The translations under genes and the position numbers were made by a program. The notes beneath the pieces are model-generated. The model had not been told where the DNA came from. It worked only from the letters and a program-made list of their open reading frames with translations, and made no database searches. Shown here piece by piece: positions 35,688 to 44,900 of a DNA stretch of 64,000 bases (the stretch's first letter is position 1; each line of letters starts with the position of its first letter). Origin of the DNA: UBA1081 sp045636025 (GTDB lineage Bacteria > Bacillota > Clostridia > Oscillospirales > Acutalibacteraceae); assembly GCA_045636025.1 (NCBI GenBank), contig JAZTWP010000091.1, positions 93,101 through 157,100 of the forward strand, written 5' to 3'.

Positions 35688-35716
35688 TTGACATTATTAA
35701 GAAAGTTGCCTATAAT
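35688..35716 (+). promoter_or_regulatory. Perfect-consensus promoter of the 3D-domain gene
   Basis: TTGACA at 35688-35693 and TATAAT at 35711-35716, 17-base spacer. Confidence 0.9.
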
Positions 35717-35746
35717 GACGGAGTCTTGTAACAGTAGTGTATATAA

Positions 35747-35785
35747 GCTGTGAATAAACACTAAATTTATTCATTAATTCACAGC
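35747..35785 (+). promoter_or_regulatory. Leader hairpins, possibly alternative
   Basis: GCTGTGAAT (35747-35755) pairs with ATTCACAGC (35777-35785), and the overlapping TGAATAAA (35751-35758) pairs with TTTATTCA (35766-35773). The two stems share bases, so they are mutually exclusive, in the roughly 90-base leader just before GAGGAG and the ATG. Confidence 0.55.
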
Positions 35786-35811
35786 AAAAAACATCAAAGA
35801 GGAGACACTTT

Positions 35812-36633
35812 ATGAAGAAAGTAGAAATCAACCTTTCTTCTGCCCGTAAAAAGATTTTAGCAAAAAGATGTGCAGCAGTAGTTTCTGCAACAGCAGTGCT
35901 TTTCACATCTATGACATTCTCGGTTCGTTATTCAACCCATGCAAAAGCATCAGAGGTATATGTGAGTGACGGATTAGGCGGTCAGAAGGTAATTGAACTT
36001 TCGGAATCAGTTTTACCACAGGATACTCAGATAAAAGAGACTGTGGTCGAGTTTTCAGACAATGTAATTGTTGAAGACGAATCAGTAGTATCAGAAGAAG
36101 AATTTTCATCAGGTTCCGAAGGCGACAAGGAAGTAAAAACTGAAGCAAATGAAAAAGAAGATGTTGCTGAATCAGTAACAGAAGAAACAGTTTCTGAAAC
36201 AACAGAAGACACCACTCTCGGTCAGTCAGTTCCCGTTGTTACAGAAAAGGGACAATATACTTTTGAGCAGCTTGGAATCACTCAGATTTCAGACATCGAA
36301 GTACCCGACGATATTCTTTTTGATGAAAACGGAATTCCCGTTAATTATTCAAAAAAGCTTACAGGTATCGCATCAGCTTACCATATGGGACATACAACAT
36401 CAACAGGTACAAGTGTACATCCCGGTGTTGTAGCGGTTAACCCCAATATCATTCCTTATGGATCAAAGATGTATATCGTAACAGATGACGGTTGGGTATA
36501 CGGTTATGCCTCTGCAGAGGATACAGGCGGATTCATTTACTGGGACAATGCTCCCATTGCTGACCTTTATGTTCACTCATTGGATTTTGCATATGAGTGG
36601 GGAAGACAGCAGGTTTCAATTTATATTTTTTAA
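35812..36633 (+). CDS. Secreted 3D-domain cell-wall protein
   Basis: 273 residues. A basic N-terminus (RKKILAKRCAAVV) and hydrophobic stretch ending in SMTFSV are consistent with a signal or anchor. Residues about 85-155 are an acidic, Ser/Thr/Glu-rich linker. The last 90 residues form the 3D domain (named for three Asp): TGIASAYHMGHTTSTG, VVAVNPNIIPYGSKMYI, SAEDTGGFI and DLYVHSLDFAYEWG, the fold shared with MltA transglycosylases and YocH/Rpf-like wall enzymes. It likely cuts glycan strands. GAGGAGACA precedes the ATG; the promoter is perfect consensus and the leader is structured. It ends with a strong terminator. Confidence 0.85.
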   Translation: MKKVEINLSSARKKILAKRCAAVVSATAVLFTSMTFSVRYSTHAKASEVYVSDGLGGQKVIELSESVLPQDTQIKETVVEFSDNVIVEDESVVSEEEFSSGSEGDKEVKTEANEKEDVAESVTEETVSETTEDTTLGQSVPVVTEKGQYTFEQLGITQISDIEVPDDILFDENGIPVNYSKKLTGIASAYHMGHTTSTGTSVHPGVVAVNPNIIPYGSKMYIVTDDGWVYGYASAEDTGGFIYWDNAPIADLYVHSLDFAYEWGRQQVSIYIF

Positions 36634-36640
36634 CAAGACA

Positions 36641-36672
36641 GCAGAAGTAAAAAATTACTTCTGCTTTTTTCT
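36641..36672 (+). terminator. Terminator of the 3D-domain gene
   Basis: GCAGAAGTAA (36641-36650) and TTACTTCTGC (36655-36664) form a 10-bp stem followed by TTTTTT. Confidence 0.85.
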
Positions 36673-36748
36673 TTTTACTTGCATTTTTTGTTTTATTTTG
36701 GTATAATTGCTTTATTGAATTAAGAAATTTGTAAAGGGTGAAATTTCA

Positions 36749-38185
36749 ATGAGAAAATTTATTGCTGTTCTGATTTCTGTACTTGTTGTATGCACATCAG
36801 TTTTCTCAGTTACTGCTTATGCAGAAGAAACTGAAATGTCATATGATACCCCTGTTATTGTTATCCGAGGTATAGCTTTTAACGGTCTTACAATTGATGC
36901 AGGAACAGAAAATGAACGTACTTGCCTTGTAATGCCTGAACAGGATGACATAGTTTCTCTTGTGCTCAATCTTGGTAAAACTTACATTTTTGAAAGAAGA
37001 CTTGATGTTGATGCAATTGCTGAAACTGCTTATGATGCATTGGGCGGTCTCAGATGCGATGAAAACGGTAATTCCGTATACAATGTAAGTTACAAGCAGT
37101 ATCCTCTTTCTTCAGATAATTATCCCTGGCTTTATGATGATGAAGGTCCAGGTGAATGGGGTGTATTTTCATCTGCTGTAGATTGTTACGGTGCAGATAA
37201 AGTTTATTTCTTTACTTATGACTGGCGTTTGGATCCTACAGATATATCAGACGATCTTCATACTATGATTGAGCGTGCAAAAGCTCAGCATAACAGTGAA
37301 AAGGTTGACGTTGTCTGTTGCAGTATGGGCGGTATTATCGCTGACTGTTATATTGCTGAATATGGCTATGAAAGTCTTGATACTGTTGTATTTGATTCAT
37401 CTGCGTTTTGCGGAACACATTTCGCAACAGATCTTTTCCAGGGAAAAGTTCTCATTTCTGCAGAAATGATCAAATATTTCCTTGCAGATCTCCTCGGCAA
37501 TGAGCTTATTCCCGAGATTCTTTACAGAGTCGGTGTATGTGAAATAGTTTCTGACTTTGCAATGAAAATTGTGGGTGAGTATAAAGACGAAATCTATGAA
37601 AAGGCACTTCGTGATCTTTTCACAACTATGCCTATGCTCTGGGCGCTTGCACAGCCTGATGAATATGCAGCTTGTGTAGATTATCTTTTCCCCACAGATG
37701 AACTCAAAGCTCAGTATGCAGGTCTTCTTGACAGAGTAGACAATCTGTACGACACACTTATTGATATGGATGAGCTTCTTCTTTCACTTCCTGAAAATGG
37801 TGTAAAAGTTGCTGTTCTTGCATCATATAACGCTCAGATGCCTCCCGTTTATGAATCAGCAATGACAACAGGTGACACACTTCTTGAATCAGACTACATG
37901 CTCGGCAGAGCTACTGTTGCAAATCTCGGCAGTACTCTTGGTGATGATTACACAGGCGAACGTGTATCTGCAGACAAGTGTATCGATTTGTCAAATGCTC
38001 TTTTTCCCGAATATACCTGGGCAGTAAAAGACGGTACTCACATTCTCGGTGATTACGGTACTGACGCAGCAGAGCTTCTTATGCTTATTCTCGGCAGCAA
38101 AGAACAGCCTACTGTTGATTCTTTTGAAAAATTCCCTCAGTTTATGATTATGATTGAGGATGAAGAGCTTCTTCCTCTCGAATAA
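36749..38185 (+). CDS. Secreted alpha/beta-hydrolase lipase, first paralogue
   Basis: 478 residues with a signal peptide (MRKFIAVLISVLVVCTSVFS, cleavage after about AYA). After DTPVIVIRGI the fold follows the lecithin:cholesterol acyltransferase/lipase class: Tyr-rich FFTYDWRLDP, then VDVVCCSMGG with nucleophile S192 in the elbow. His is probably in KDGTHILGDYG near the C-terminus. The 3' half is largely alpha-helical lid. AAGGGTGA precedes the ATG. A second copy of the same architecture follows directly. Substrate (glycerolipid, phospholipid or glycan ester) is not known. Confidence 0.82.
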   Translation: MRKFIAVLISVLVVCTSVFSVTAYAEETEMSYDTPVIVIRGIAFNGLTIDAGTENERTCLVMPEQDDIVSLVLNLGKTYIFERRLDVDAIAETAYDALGGLRCDENGNSVYNVSYKQYPLSSDNYPWLYDDEGPGEWGVFSSAVDCYGADKVYFFTYDWRLDPTDISDDLHTMIERAKAQHNSEKVDVVCCSMGGIIADCYIAEYGYESLDTVVFDSSAFCGTHFATDLFQGKVLISAEMIKYFLADLLGNELIPEILYRVGVCEIVSDFAMKIVGEYKDEIYEKALRDLFTTMPMLWALAQPDEYAACVDYLFPTDELKAQYAGLLDRVDNLYDTLIDMDELLLSLPENGVKVAVLASYNAQMPPVYESAMTTGDTLLESDYMLGRATVANLGSTLGDDYTGERVSADKCIDLSNALFPEYTWAVKDGTHILGDYGTDAAELLMLILGSKEQPTVDSFEKFPQFMIMIEDEELLPLE

Positions 38186-38193
38186 AATTTATG

Positions 38194-38225
38194 GCAGACA
38201 GTCTTTGGCTGTCTGCTGTTTTTTT
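38194..38225 (+). terminator. Terminator after the first lipase gene
   Basis: GCAGACAG (38194-38201) pairs with CTGTCTGC (38209-38216), followed by a T run. Confidence 0.85.
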
Positions 38226-38296
38226 ATATTGTTGGGAATAACTTGCATTTTTTTTCTTTTTATGATATAATACCGTCAATGAAAGGGGAGACCTTT

Positions 38297-39754
38297 ATGA
38301 AAAAACTTATAAGCATATTATTGACACTTGCTATTATTTCAGGTATTTGTGTTACAGCATTCGCTGAGGATGCCGTAACTGAAACTGAACTTCTTGATTC
38401 AGAGTATCCTTTTGTTGTCTGTCGTGGTATGGATTTTGACGGTCTTACAACAGACCTTGGTCTTGAGACAGAACGAAATGCTCTCAATCCTATTGAAACA
38501 GCAGATATTATTTCAACACTTGCAAAGTGTGTTGGTAATGCTGTAAAAGAAGGCAGTTTAGACGGTATTATGCCGCCTCTTATGGAGTACCTTGAATATG
38601 TTATGGGCGGTCTTGCTTGTGACGAAAACGGTGAATCAGTTCATAATACCACTATGAAGAGTTATCCTCTTGCTATCGGTAATTATCCTGATTATCTTGA
38701 AGAACACAGCGAAATAGCACCTATGGAACATGGTATCGTTATGGAAGGTGTTGAAAGATACGGCGCAGACAAAGTGTATTATTACGCATACGACTGGCGT
38801 TATTCACCCGTTGATACTTGTGACGGTCTTAATGAAATGATTGAACTTGCAAAGGCTGAACACGGCACAGATAAGGTAAATCTTGTGTGTGCAAGTATGG
38901 GTGGTGCTGTTGTTGATGCTTATATCTATGAATACGGCTGTGAAAGCCTCAACAAATGCATTTTCGACGGAACAGTATTCTGTGGCACATATGTTGTAAC
39001 AGACCTTTTCCAGGGCAAGGTGCAGATTACCGGCACAGGTCTTGAATATTTCCTTTATGATAAGATGGGTGATAACAATTTCCTTGTAAAAACTCTCAGT
39101 ACATCAGGTCTTCTTGATGCTGTTGCAGGTCTCGCAATGAAATTTGTTGACAGATATAAAGGCTATGTCTATGATAACTTCCTTCGTGATACATTTGTAA
39201 CAATGCCTGCACTCTGGGCTATTGTTCTTCCTGAGGAATATGACGCTTGTATTGAGTATATGTTCCCCACAGAGGAAGATAAGGCAAAGTATGCAAATGT
39301 CATTGCTCAGGCTGACGAACTTCACGAAATAATGACAGGTATGGATGAACTTCTTCTTTCACTTCCCGAACAGGGTGTAGAAGTTGCTGTGTTTGCAGGT
39401 TATGATATGTCACCCGTTCCCGTTTATGCACGTTCAGCATCACACGGTGACAATGTCCTCGAATCCGCGCTTATGCTCGGCAGAGCAAGAGTTGCTAACT
39501 TCGGTGAAGAACTTGATGGCGACAGTGATATGATGTCTCCCGATAAGCAGGTAGACCTTTCTGTTTGTCTTTTCCCTGAATACACTTGGGCAATCAAGGA
39601 TATGCCTCACGTTTCCTGCGGCTACGGCACAGAAGTTTCTGACTTCCTTTTCTGGCTTGTAGAATATGAAGGTCAGCCTACTGTTTATTCAAATCCTCAG
39701 TATCCTCAGTTTATGATTTCATCAGCAGATGAAAGACTGATTCCTTTTGAATAA
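38297..39754 (+). CDS. Secreted alpha/beta-hydrolase lipase, second paralogue
   Basis: 485 residues from the ATG at 38297 (GGGGAG at 7 bases); a longer frame from 38243 has no ribosome site. Signal peptide MKKLISILLTLAIISGICV, mature start near AEDAV. It is co-linear with the preceding protein along its whole length: YYYAYDWRYSPVDTC, LVCASMGGAVVDAY with S200, a shared VTDLFQGKV segment, MDELLLSLPE, and MPHVSCGYGTE with the likely catalytic His. It has its own RBS and follows a terminator, so it is separately expressed. This is a tandem duplication that has diverged. Confidence 0.82.
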   Translation: MKKLISILLTLAIISGICVTAFAEDAVTETELLDSEYPFVVCRGMDFDGLTTDLGLETERNALNPIETADIISTLAKCVGNAVKEGSLDGIMPPLMEYLEYVMGGLACDENGESVHNTTMKSYPLAIGNYPDYLEEHSEIAPMEHGIVMEGVERYGADKVYYYAYDWRYSPVDTCDGLNEMIELAKAEHGTDKVNLVCASMGGAVVDAYIYEYGCESLNKCIFDGTVFCGTYVVTDLFQGKVQITGTGLEYFLYDKMGDNNFLVKTLSTSGLLDAVAGLAMKFVDRYKGYVYDNFLRDTFVTMPALWAIVLPEEYDACIEYMFPTEEDKAKYANVIAQADELHEIMTGMDELLLSLPEQGVEVAVFAGYDMSPVPVYARSASHGDNVLESALMLGRARVANFGEELDGDSDMMSPDKQVDLSVCLFPEYTWAIKDMPHVSCGYGTEVSDFLFWLVEYEGQPTVYSNPQYPQFMISSADERLIPFE

Positions 39755-39760
39755 TTTTTA

Positions 39761-39789
39761 AGACAGGTAGCATTGCTATCTGTCTTTTT
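39761..39789 (+). terminator. Terminator after the second lipase gene
   Basis: AGACAG-g-TAGC and GCTA-t-CTGTCT pair around the loop att, followed by TTTT. Confidence 0.75.
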
Positions 39790-39836
39790 GTATGAGGTTC
39801 AAAAATTATTATTATTGGTAATGCGAGGCATATTAA

Positions 39837-40051
39837 ATGAATGGCAGTAAATTTCAATTTATTATAAAAAGATTGGTAGATAATGCGAATGATGCTTTTA
39901 TTGACTATAAAAATAATATAAACGATGAATTTTATATAGGTAAGAAATTGGCATATTATGAAGTTTTAGACACAATAAAAATGAGTTGATTGTAAGAGAT
40001 GTGGAATTATCTGACTTTGGACTAGAATGTAATTTAGACGATTTTATATAA
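39837..40051 (+). pseudogene. Frameshifted small gene
   Basis: The ATG at 39837 reads 50 codons to a TGA at 39987 (MNGSKFQFIIKRLVDNANDA, later YIGKKLAYYEVLDTI). Adding one A to the A-run at 39976-39980 would continue as KNELIVRDVELSDFGLECNL and stop at 40051, a sensible C-terminus of about 71 residues. The match of charge and helical pattern across the break argues for a single ancestral gene with one base lost. Composition is more AT-rich than its neighbours and no good ribosome site is present, consistent with decay. Function unknown. Confidence 0.6.
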
Positions 40052-40055
40052 AAAT

Positions 40056-40078
40056 CTCCGGCGGTTATTCCGTCGGAG
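40056..40078 (-). terminator. Terminator of the MATE gene
   Basis: CTCCGGCGG (40056-40064) pairs with CCGTCGGAG (40070-40078), overlapping the stop codon; the minus strand continues into ATTTTTA. Confidence 0.8.
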
Positions 40079-41438
40079 TTGATTTTTGCTCTTTTTTAAG
40101 GTTTTTGAAGAACCATATAAGGAATGGAACGCTTACAAGGAAGGTGAGTGCGTCAGAAATTGCCTGTGAGTACTCTATTCCCGTCAATTCAAACATTTTA
40201 GGTAAAACTACTATCAGAGGGATAAAAAACAGTCCCTGGCGGCAGCAGGAGAGTATTGTGGCTGGTATCGATTTACCAACAGACTGAAGAAGGCAATTTG
40301 CAACGATTGTTGTTGCCATAAGAGGCATTGCAATAGCCTGAGCTCTCATTGCCATTGAACCGATTTCAATAACAGCAATATCCTCTGCACGGAAAATTTT
40401 CATTATATCGGGAGCAAAAACATATATGCCCGCTGCAAGTAAAGTCATCAGTACAGTATCTGTTGTAATTGTGAATCTGAATGCTTTTCTGACTCGATCA
40501 AATCTTTTTGCACCGTAATTGAAACCTGCAACCGGCATAAAGCCCTGACCTATGCCAATACATATGCAGAAAACGAGCATGGCGACCTTTGTTGTGATTG
40601 ACATTGCAGCAATAGCTTCATCACCGTAATTGTTAGCTGCTTTGTTAAGCATAACAGTTGCTACACTTGCAAGCCCTTGTCGTGTGAGTGAGGGCATTCC
40701 TGTCAGAATTATTTCCCAATAATTCTTTATTTTTAACGTAACATTTTTTATGCTCAGCTTTATGTTGCTCTTTTTGAAAAGAAACATAGAAATGAGAATA
40801 ATAAAGCTTATTGCCTGGCTGATAAGCGTTGCAAGTGCTGCACCGGCTGTTTCCATCTTCAGATTGAAAATAAAAATGGGGTCAAGAATAATATTCAGAA
40901 TTCCGCCCGTTGTGAGACCAATCATTGAAAGTGCAGCTTTACCCTCTGAACGAAGTATATTGTTTAGAACAAATGAAGCGCAAATAAAAGGAACACCCCA
41001 GATTATATAATTGCCGTAGGCTATTGTGTAACTTAGGTTTGTTTCTGTTGCTCCGAGAAGTCTCATAATCTGCGGAGTAAAAAGCAGACCTGCAATCATT
41101 ATGATTGTTCCTATTGCAAGTGCAGTGAAAAAAGCAGTTGATGCATATACATCAGCGGCTTTTTTATTTTTTTCACCGAGTCTTCTTGCCAGAAGACTTC
41201 CAGAACCCATGCCGAGTGTGAATCCGACAGCCTGAACGATTGTCTGAAGTGAAAATACTATTCCTACAGCACTGCTGGCGCTTGTTGAAAGCTGCGATAC
41301 GAAAAATGTGTCAGCAAGAGAGTATATTGATGTAACGAGCATGCTTACAGTCGTAGGTAATGCAAGTTTAGACACAAGTTTCGGAATCGATGTCTGTGTC
41401 ATTTTTATAAATTGTTTTTCGTCACGACCATTTTCCAT
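40065..41438 (-). CDS. MATE-family multidrug/sodium antiporter
   Basis: 457 residues with twelve hydrophobic segments in two MatE halves (about 15-225 and 235-440). Typical motifs: PTTVSMLVTSIYSLADTFFV at the start and PAGF-like VAGFNYGAKRFDRVR in the second half. The family exports cationic drugs or metabolites using sodium or proton gradients. AGAGGTAAACT precedes the ATG. It is 10 bases downstream of the Nudix gene and is the last gene of the arginine-operon strand, though it is not functionally linked by sequence. Confidence 0.9.
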   Translation of the reverse strand: MENGRDEKQFIKMTQTSIPKLVSKLALPTTVSMLVTSIYSLADTFFVSQLSTSASSAVGIVFSLQTIVQAVGFTLGMGSGSLLARRLGEKNKKAADVYASTAFFTALAIGTIIMIAGLLFTPQIMRLLGATETNLSYTIAYGNYIIWGVPFICASFVLNNILRSEGKAALSMIGLTTGGILNIILDPIFIFNLKMETAGAALATLISQAISFIILISMFLFKKSNIKLSIKNVTLKIKNYWEIILTGMPSLTRQGLASVATVMLNKAANNYGDEAIAAMSITTKVAMLVFCICIGIGQGFMPVAGFNYGAKRFDRVRKAFRFTITTDTVLMTLLAAGIYVFAPDIMKIFRAEDIAVIEIGSMAMRAQAIAMPLMATTIVANCLLQSVGKSIPATILSCCRQGLFFIPLIVVLPKMFELTGIEYSQAISDALTFLVSVPFLIWFFKNLKKEQKSTPTE

Positions 41439-41448
41439 AGTTTACCTC

Positions 41449-41898
41449 TTAAAAAATTATCATTTCTTCATCGCCCTCATCATTGTGAAGACCGAAAGCT
41501 TCATTTTTATCACTTAAAAAGACATTAAGATATGAATCAAAATGTGATGAAAGCTTGTATTTACAGAAGTCCTCTTTGTTTATCCAGAAAACTTCGCCCT
41601 CTTCTGTTTTATCCAGAAGTTCACCTGAAAATTCATTTGTCTTAAAAAGAATAACAATATATCTTCTGTCTGTTTCTTTATGACACCAATGAACTGTGCC
41701 GCATATATGAGGATTTCTGATGTCAAGCCCGGTTTCTTCTTTGGCTTCGCGAATTGCACTTTCAGTAAAGCTTTCACCTTTTTCGATATGACCGCCGGGG
41801 AAAGTAATTCCTTTCCAGTATTTTATTCTGTTCTGAACAAGAACCATACTGTTCTGAGGGTTTTCGATCATTATCATATTTGTAAGTTCACAATCCAT
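41449..41898 (-). CDS. Nudix hydrolase
   Basis: 149 residues from the ATG at 41898 (AGAGGT at 6 bases); a TTG-ATG region upstream is noncoding. The Nudix box fits G-x5-E-x7-R-E-x-x-E-E-x-G: it begins GGHIEKGESF and ends REAKEETGL, complete for metal binding. The family hydrolyses nucleoside diphosphates linked to other groups, for example oxidised dGTP (MutT-like). It lies 54 bases after the carB-dapF stop and 10 bases before the MATE gene. Confidence 0.88.
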   Translation of the reverse strand: MDCELTNMIMIENPQNSMVLVQNRIKYWKGITFPGGHIEKGESFTESAIREAKEETGLDIRNPHICGTVHWCHKETDRRYIVILFKTNEFSGELLDKTEEGEVFWINKEDFCKYKLSSHFDSYLNVFLSDKNEAFGLHNDEGDEEMIIF

Positions 41899-41915
41899 AA
41901 TTTTACCTCTAAAAT

Positions 41916-41945
41916 TCAAAGCCGTATCCGAAGATACAGCCTTGA
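41916..41945 (-). terminator. Weak hairpin after carB-dapF
   Basis: AAAGCCGTATCC and GATACAGCCTT form an imperfect stem (one mismatch, one G-U) followed on the minus strand by TTTGAATTTT. It may partly terminate the arginine operon before the Nudix gene. Confidence 0.45.
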
Positions 41946-41952
41946 AATGATT

Positions 41953-44900
41953 TTAATATTCAATTACACCAGTGAAGATAAGGTCTGTTGTTCCTTCAAG
42001 TGTGATTTCATCGTCTGTGTAATTAACGATAAGATCTCCGCCCTTGAGTTTAACAACTATATCCTTGCCTTTTTCACAGTAACCAAGCTCACAAGCAGCC
42101 GCAACAGCAGCACAAGCACCCGTACCGCAAGCGTATGTTTCGCCGTTACCTCTTTCCCATACTCTCATACGGAGAGTTCTTGAATCAATTACTCTTGCAA
42201 ATTCTGTATTGATTTTTTCAGGGAAGTACTTTGCGTTTTCAAAATCAGGGCCGATTTCTTTAAGGTTATAAGCATCAATGTGTGTACCGAATACTACGCA
42301 ATGGGGGTTACCTACGTTAACGCAAGTAACATTATATTCTCTGCCGCCGATAATGATTGGATGATCAATAACTTTACCTGTTTTGATATTTGTGGGAATC
42401 TTTTCTGCTTCAAATTCAGCCTTACCCATATAAACCTTAACAGATTTTACTCTGCCGTTTTCTGTGTAAAGGTGAATTCTCTTGAGACCTACGGGAGTTT
42501 CAATTGTAAGGTGTGTCTTGTTGACAATACCGTTGTCATAGAGGTATTTACCTGCACATCTCAGACCGTTACCAGCGATGTACCCCTTTGAACCGTCTTT
42601 GTTGAACATAAGCATCTTTGCATCAGCAACATCTGACTTTTCAATAAGAACAATACCGTCAGAACCGATACCGTAATGTCTGTTACAGAAGTTGATTGCA
42701 AGAACTTCAGGAGAAGTGATTTCGCCGTTGAGGTTATCAAAGAAGATGAAGTCATTACCTGACCCTTGCATCTTAGCGAACTTGAGCTTTGTGGGTTCTG
42801 TACGCATTTCATTGATGTTTACGAGCTCTGTGTTAGCCTGTGTGAAACCACTAGCAAGAATGTCAGCAAGTACGTTTGCTGTATCAATTGATGTAAGCGT
42901 TGCAACTGAGAGCTGAAGAGCACGTCTGTGAAGTTTGATGAAATCATCGACAACATCAAGGGGAGTGCCTGTGTAAACAATGTACTTGATTTTGCCGCTT
43001 TCAAGAAGGTCCATACTTGTGTTGGATTCATCATAAAGCTTGTTAACAACTGTTACGTCAATATCAACTGAACCGATAACCTTTGCAGTACCTTCTGTTG
43101 CATAAATCTTGAGACCAAGGTCATGGAACTTTCTTGCAAGGTCAACAACTTCAGGCTTGTCTGCATCTTTTACTGTGATGTAAACGCCCATTTCCTTGCC
43201 GAGTTCCTTGGGAGCAATTTCAAAACCTGCAGAAACAAGACCTTTGAAGAGAGCTTCATCGATTGTCTTACCAACACCGAGAACTTCACCTGTTGATTTC
43301 ATTTCAGGACCAAGGCTTGAGTTTGCATCAAGAAGTTTCTCAAATGAGAATACGGGAACCTTAACCGCAAAGTAGGGAGGAGTCTTGTAAAGACCTGTGC
43401 CGAAGCCTAAATCTTTAAGGGGAGTACCTGTCATAACTTTTGTTGCAATGTCAACCATAGGTACGCCTGTAACTTTACTGATATAAGGAATTGTTCTTGA
43501 AGCTCTGGGGTTAACTTCGATAACATAGAGTTCATTATCATAAATGAGGTACTGAATGTTAACAAGACCCTTTGTGCCGAGCGCAAGAGCAAGATTTGTT
43601 GAGCAGTCAATGATTGTCTGCTTCATTGTGTCACGGAGATTGTAGGGAGGATATACAGCGATTGAGTCACCTGAGTGAACACCGGCTCTTTCAACGTGCT
43701 GCATAATACCGGGAATAAGAACATCCTTACCGTCTGAAATAACGTCAACTTCAAGCTCAGAACCCATCATGTATTTGTCAACAAGAACGGGATTTTCAAT
43801 CTTACCTGAAAGAATGATGTTCATATATTTTCTTACGTCTTCATCATTGTATGCGATAGTCATATTCTGACCGCCGATAACGTATGAGGGACGGAGAAGT
43901 ACGGGATATGTGAGTGTGTGAGCTGCATCAAGAGCTTCTTCAAGAGTGAGAACACCCATACCCTTGGGTCTTCTGATGCCGAACTGTTCAAGAAGAGCAT
44001 CAAACTTTTCTCTGTCTTCAGCAATATCAATACCTTCAGCAGATGTTCCGAAAATCTTGAAACCGTTGTCATCAAGGAACTTTGTAAGCTTGATTGCTGT
44101 CTGACCACCGAATGCAACAACGACACCTTCGGGCTGTTCTGTCTTGATAACATTAAGAACATCTTCGGGGGTGAGAGGCTCAAAGTAGAGTCTGTCAGCT
44201 GTGTCAAAGTCTGTTGAAACAGTTTCAGGGTTGTTGTTTATGATAATAACTTCATAGCCGAGGTTCTTGAGAGTCCATACGCAGTGAACAGAAGAGTAGT
44301 CAAATTCGATACCCTGACCGATTCTGATGGGACCTGAACCAAGAACGATGATCTTTTTCTTTGTGTTGCCTTTGAGGTAATCTCTTGCTTCACAGTTATT
44401 GTCATAAGTTGAGTAGAAATAAGGTGTGAGAGCCTTGTATTCAGCTGCACAGGTGTCAACCATTTTGTAAACAGCATCACGGGGATTTTCGATTTTTGAA
44501 CCGCTGATTCTTTCGATAGCAGCATCTGTATAGCCGTATTTCTTACCCTTGAGGTAAAGGTCGTCTGTAAGACCGTTTGCAATTTCAGCTTCGTAGTTTG
44601 CAAGGTTTCTGAGTTTTTCAATGAACCATTCGTCAATCTTTGTGATATCGTGAATCTGCTCAGTTGAAACGCCTCTCTTGATAGCTTCAAATACTGTGAA
44701 AAGACGGATATCATCAACATCATGAAGTTTTGCAACGATATCAATATCCTTATCCTGAACCTTCTTGTAGTTGAGTGTATCAAGTGAGATTTCAGCACCT
44801 CTTACAGCCTTCATGATTGCTGCTTCAAAGCAAGGTGCGATTGACATAACTTCGCCTGTTGCTTTCATCTGTGTGCCGAGCTTACGCTTTTCGTTGATGA

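Noticed and set aside
35403..35811. Possible c-di-AMP (ydaO) riboswitch before the 3D-domain gene
   Set aside because: The conserved GC-rich motifs of that aptamer are not present.
42805..42807. Separate dapF gene starting at Met1063 of the fusion
   Set aside because: There is no stop before it and no convincing ribosome site upstream, although internal initiation cannot be fully excluded.
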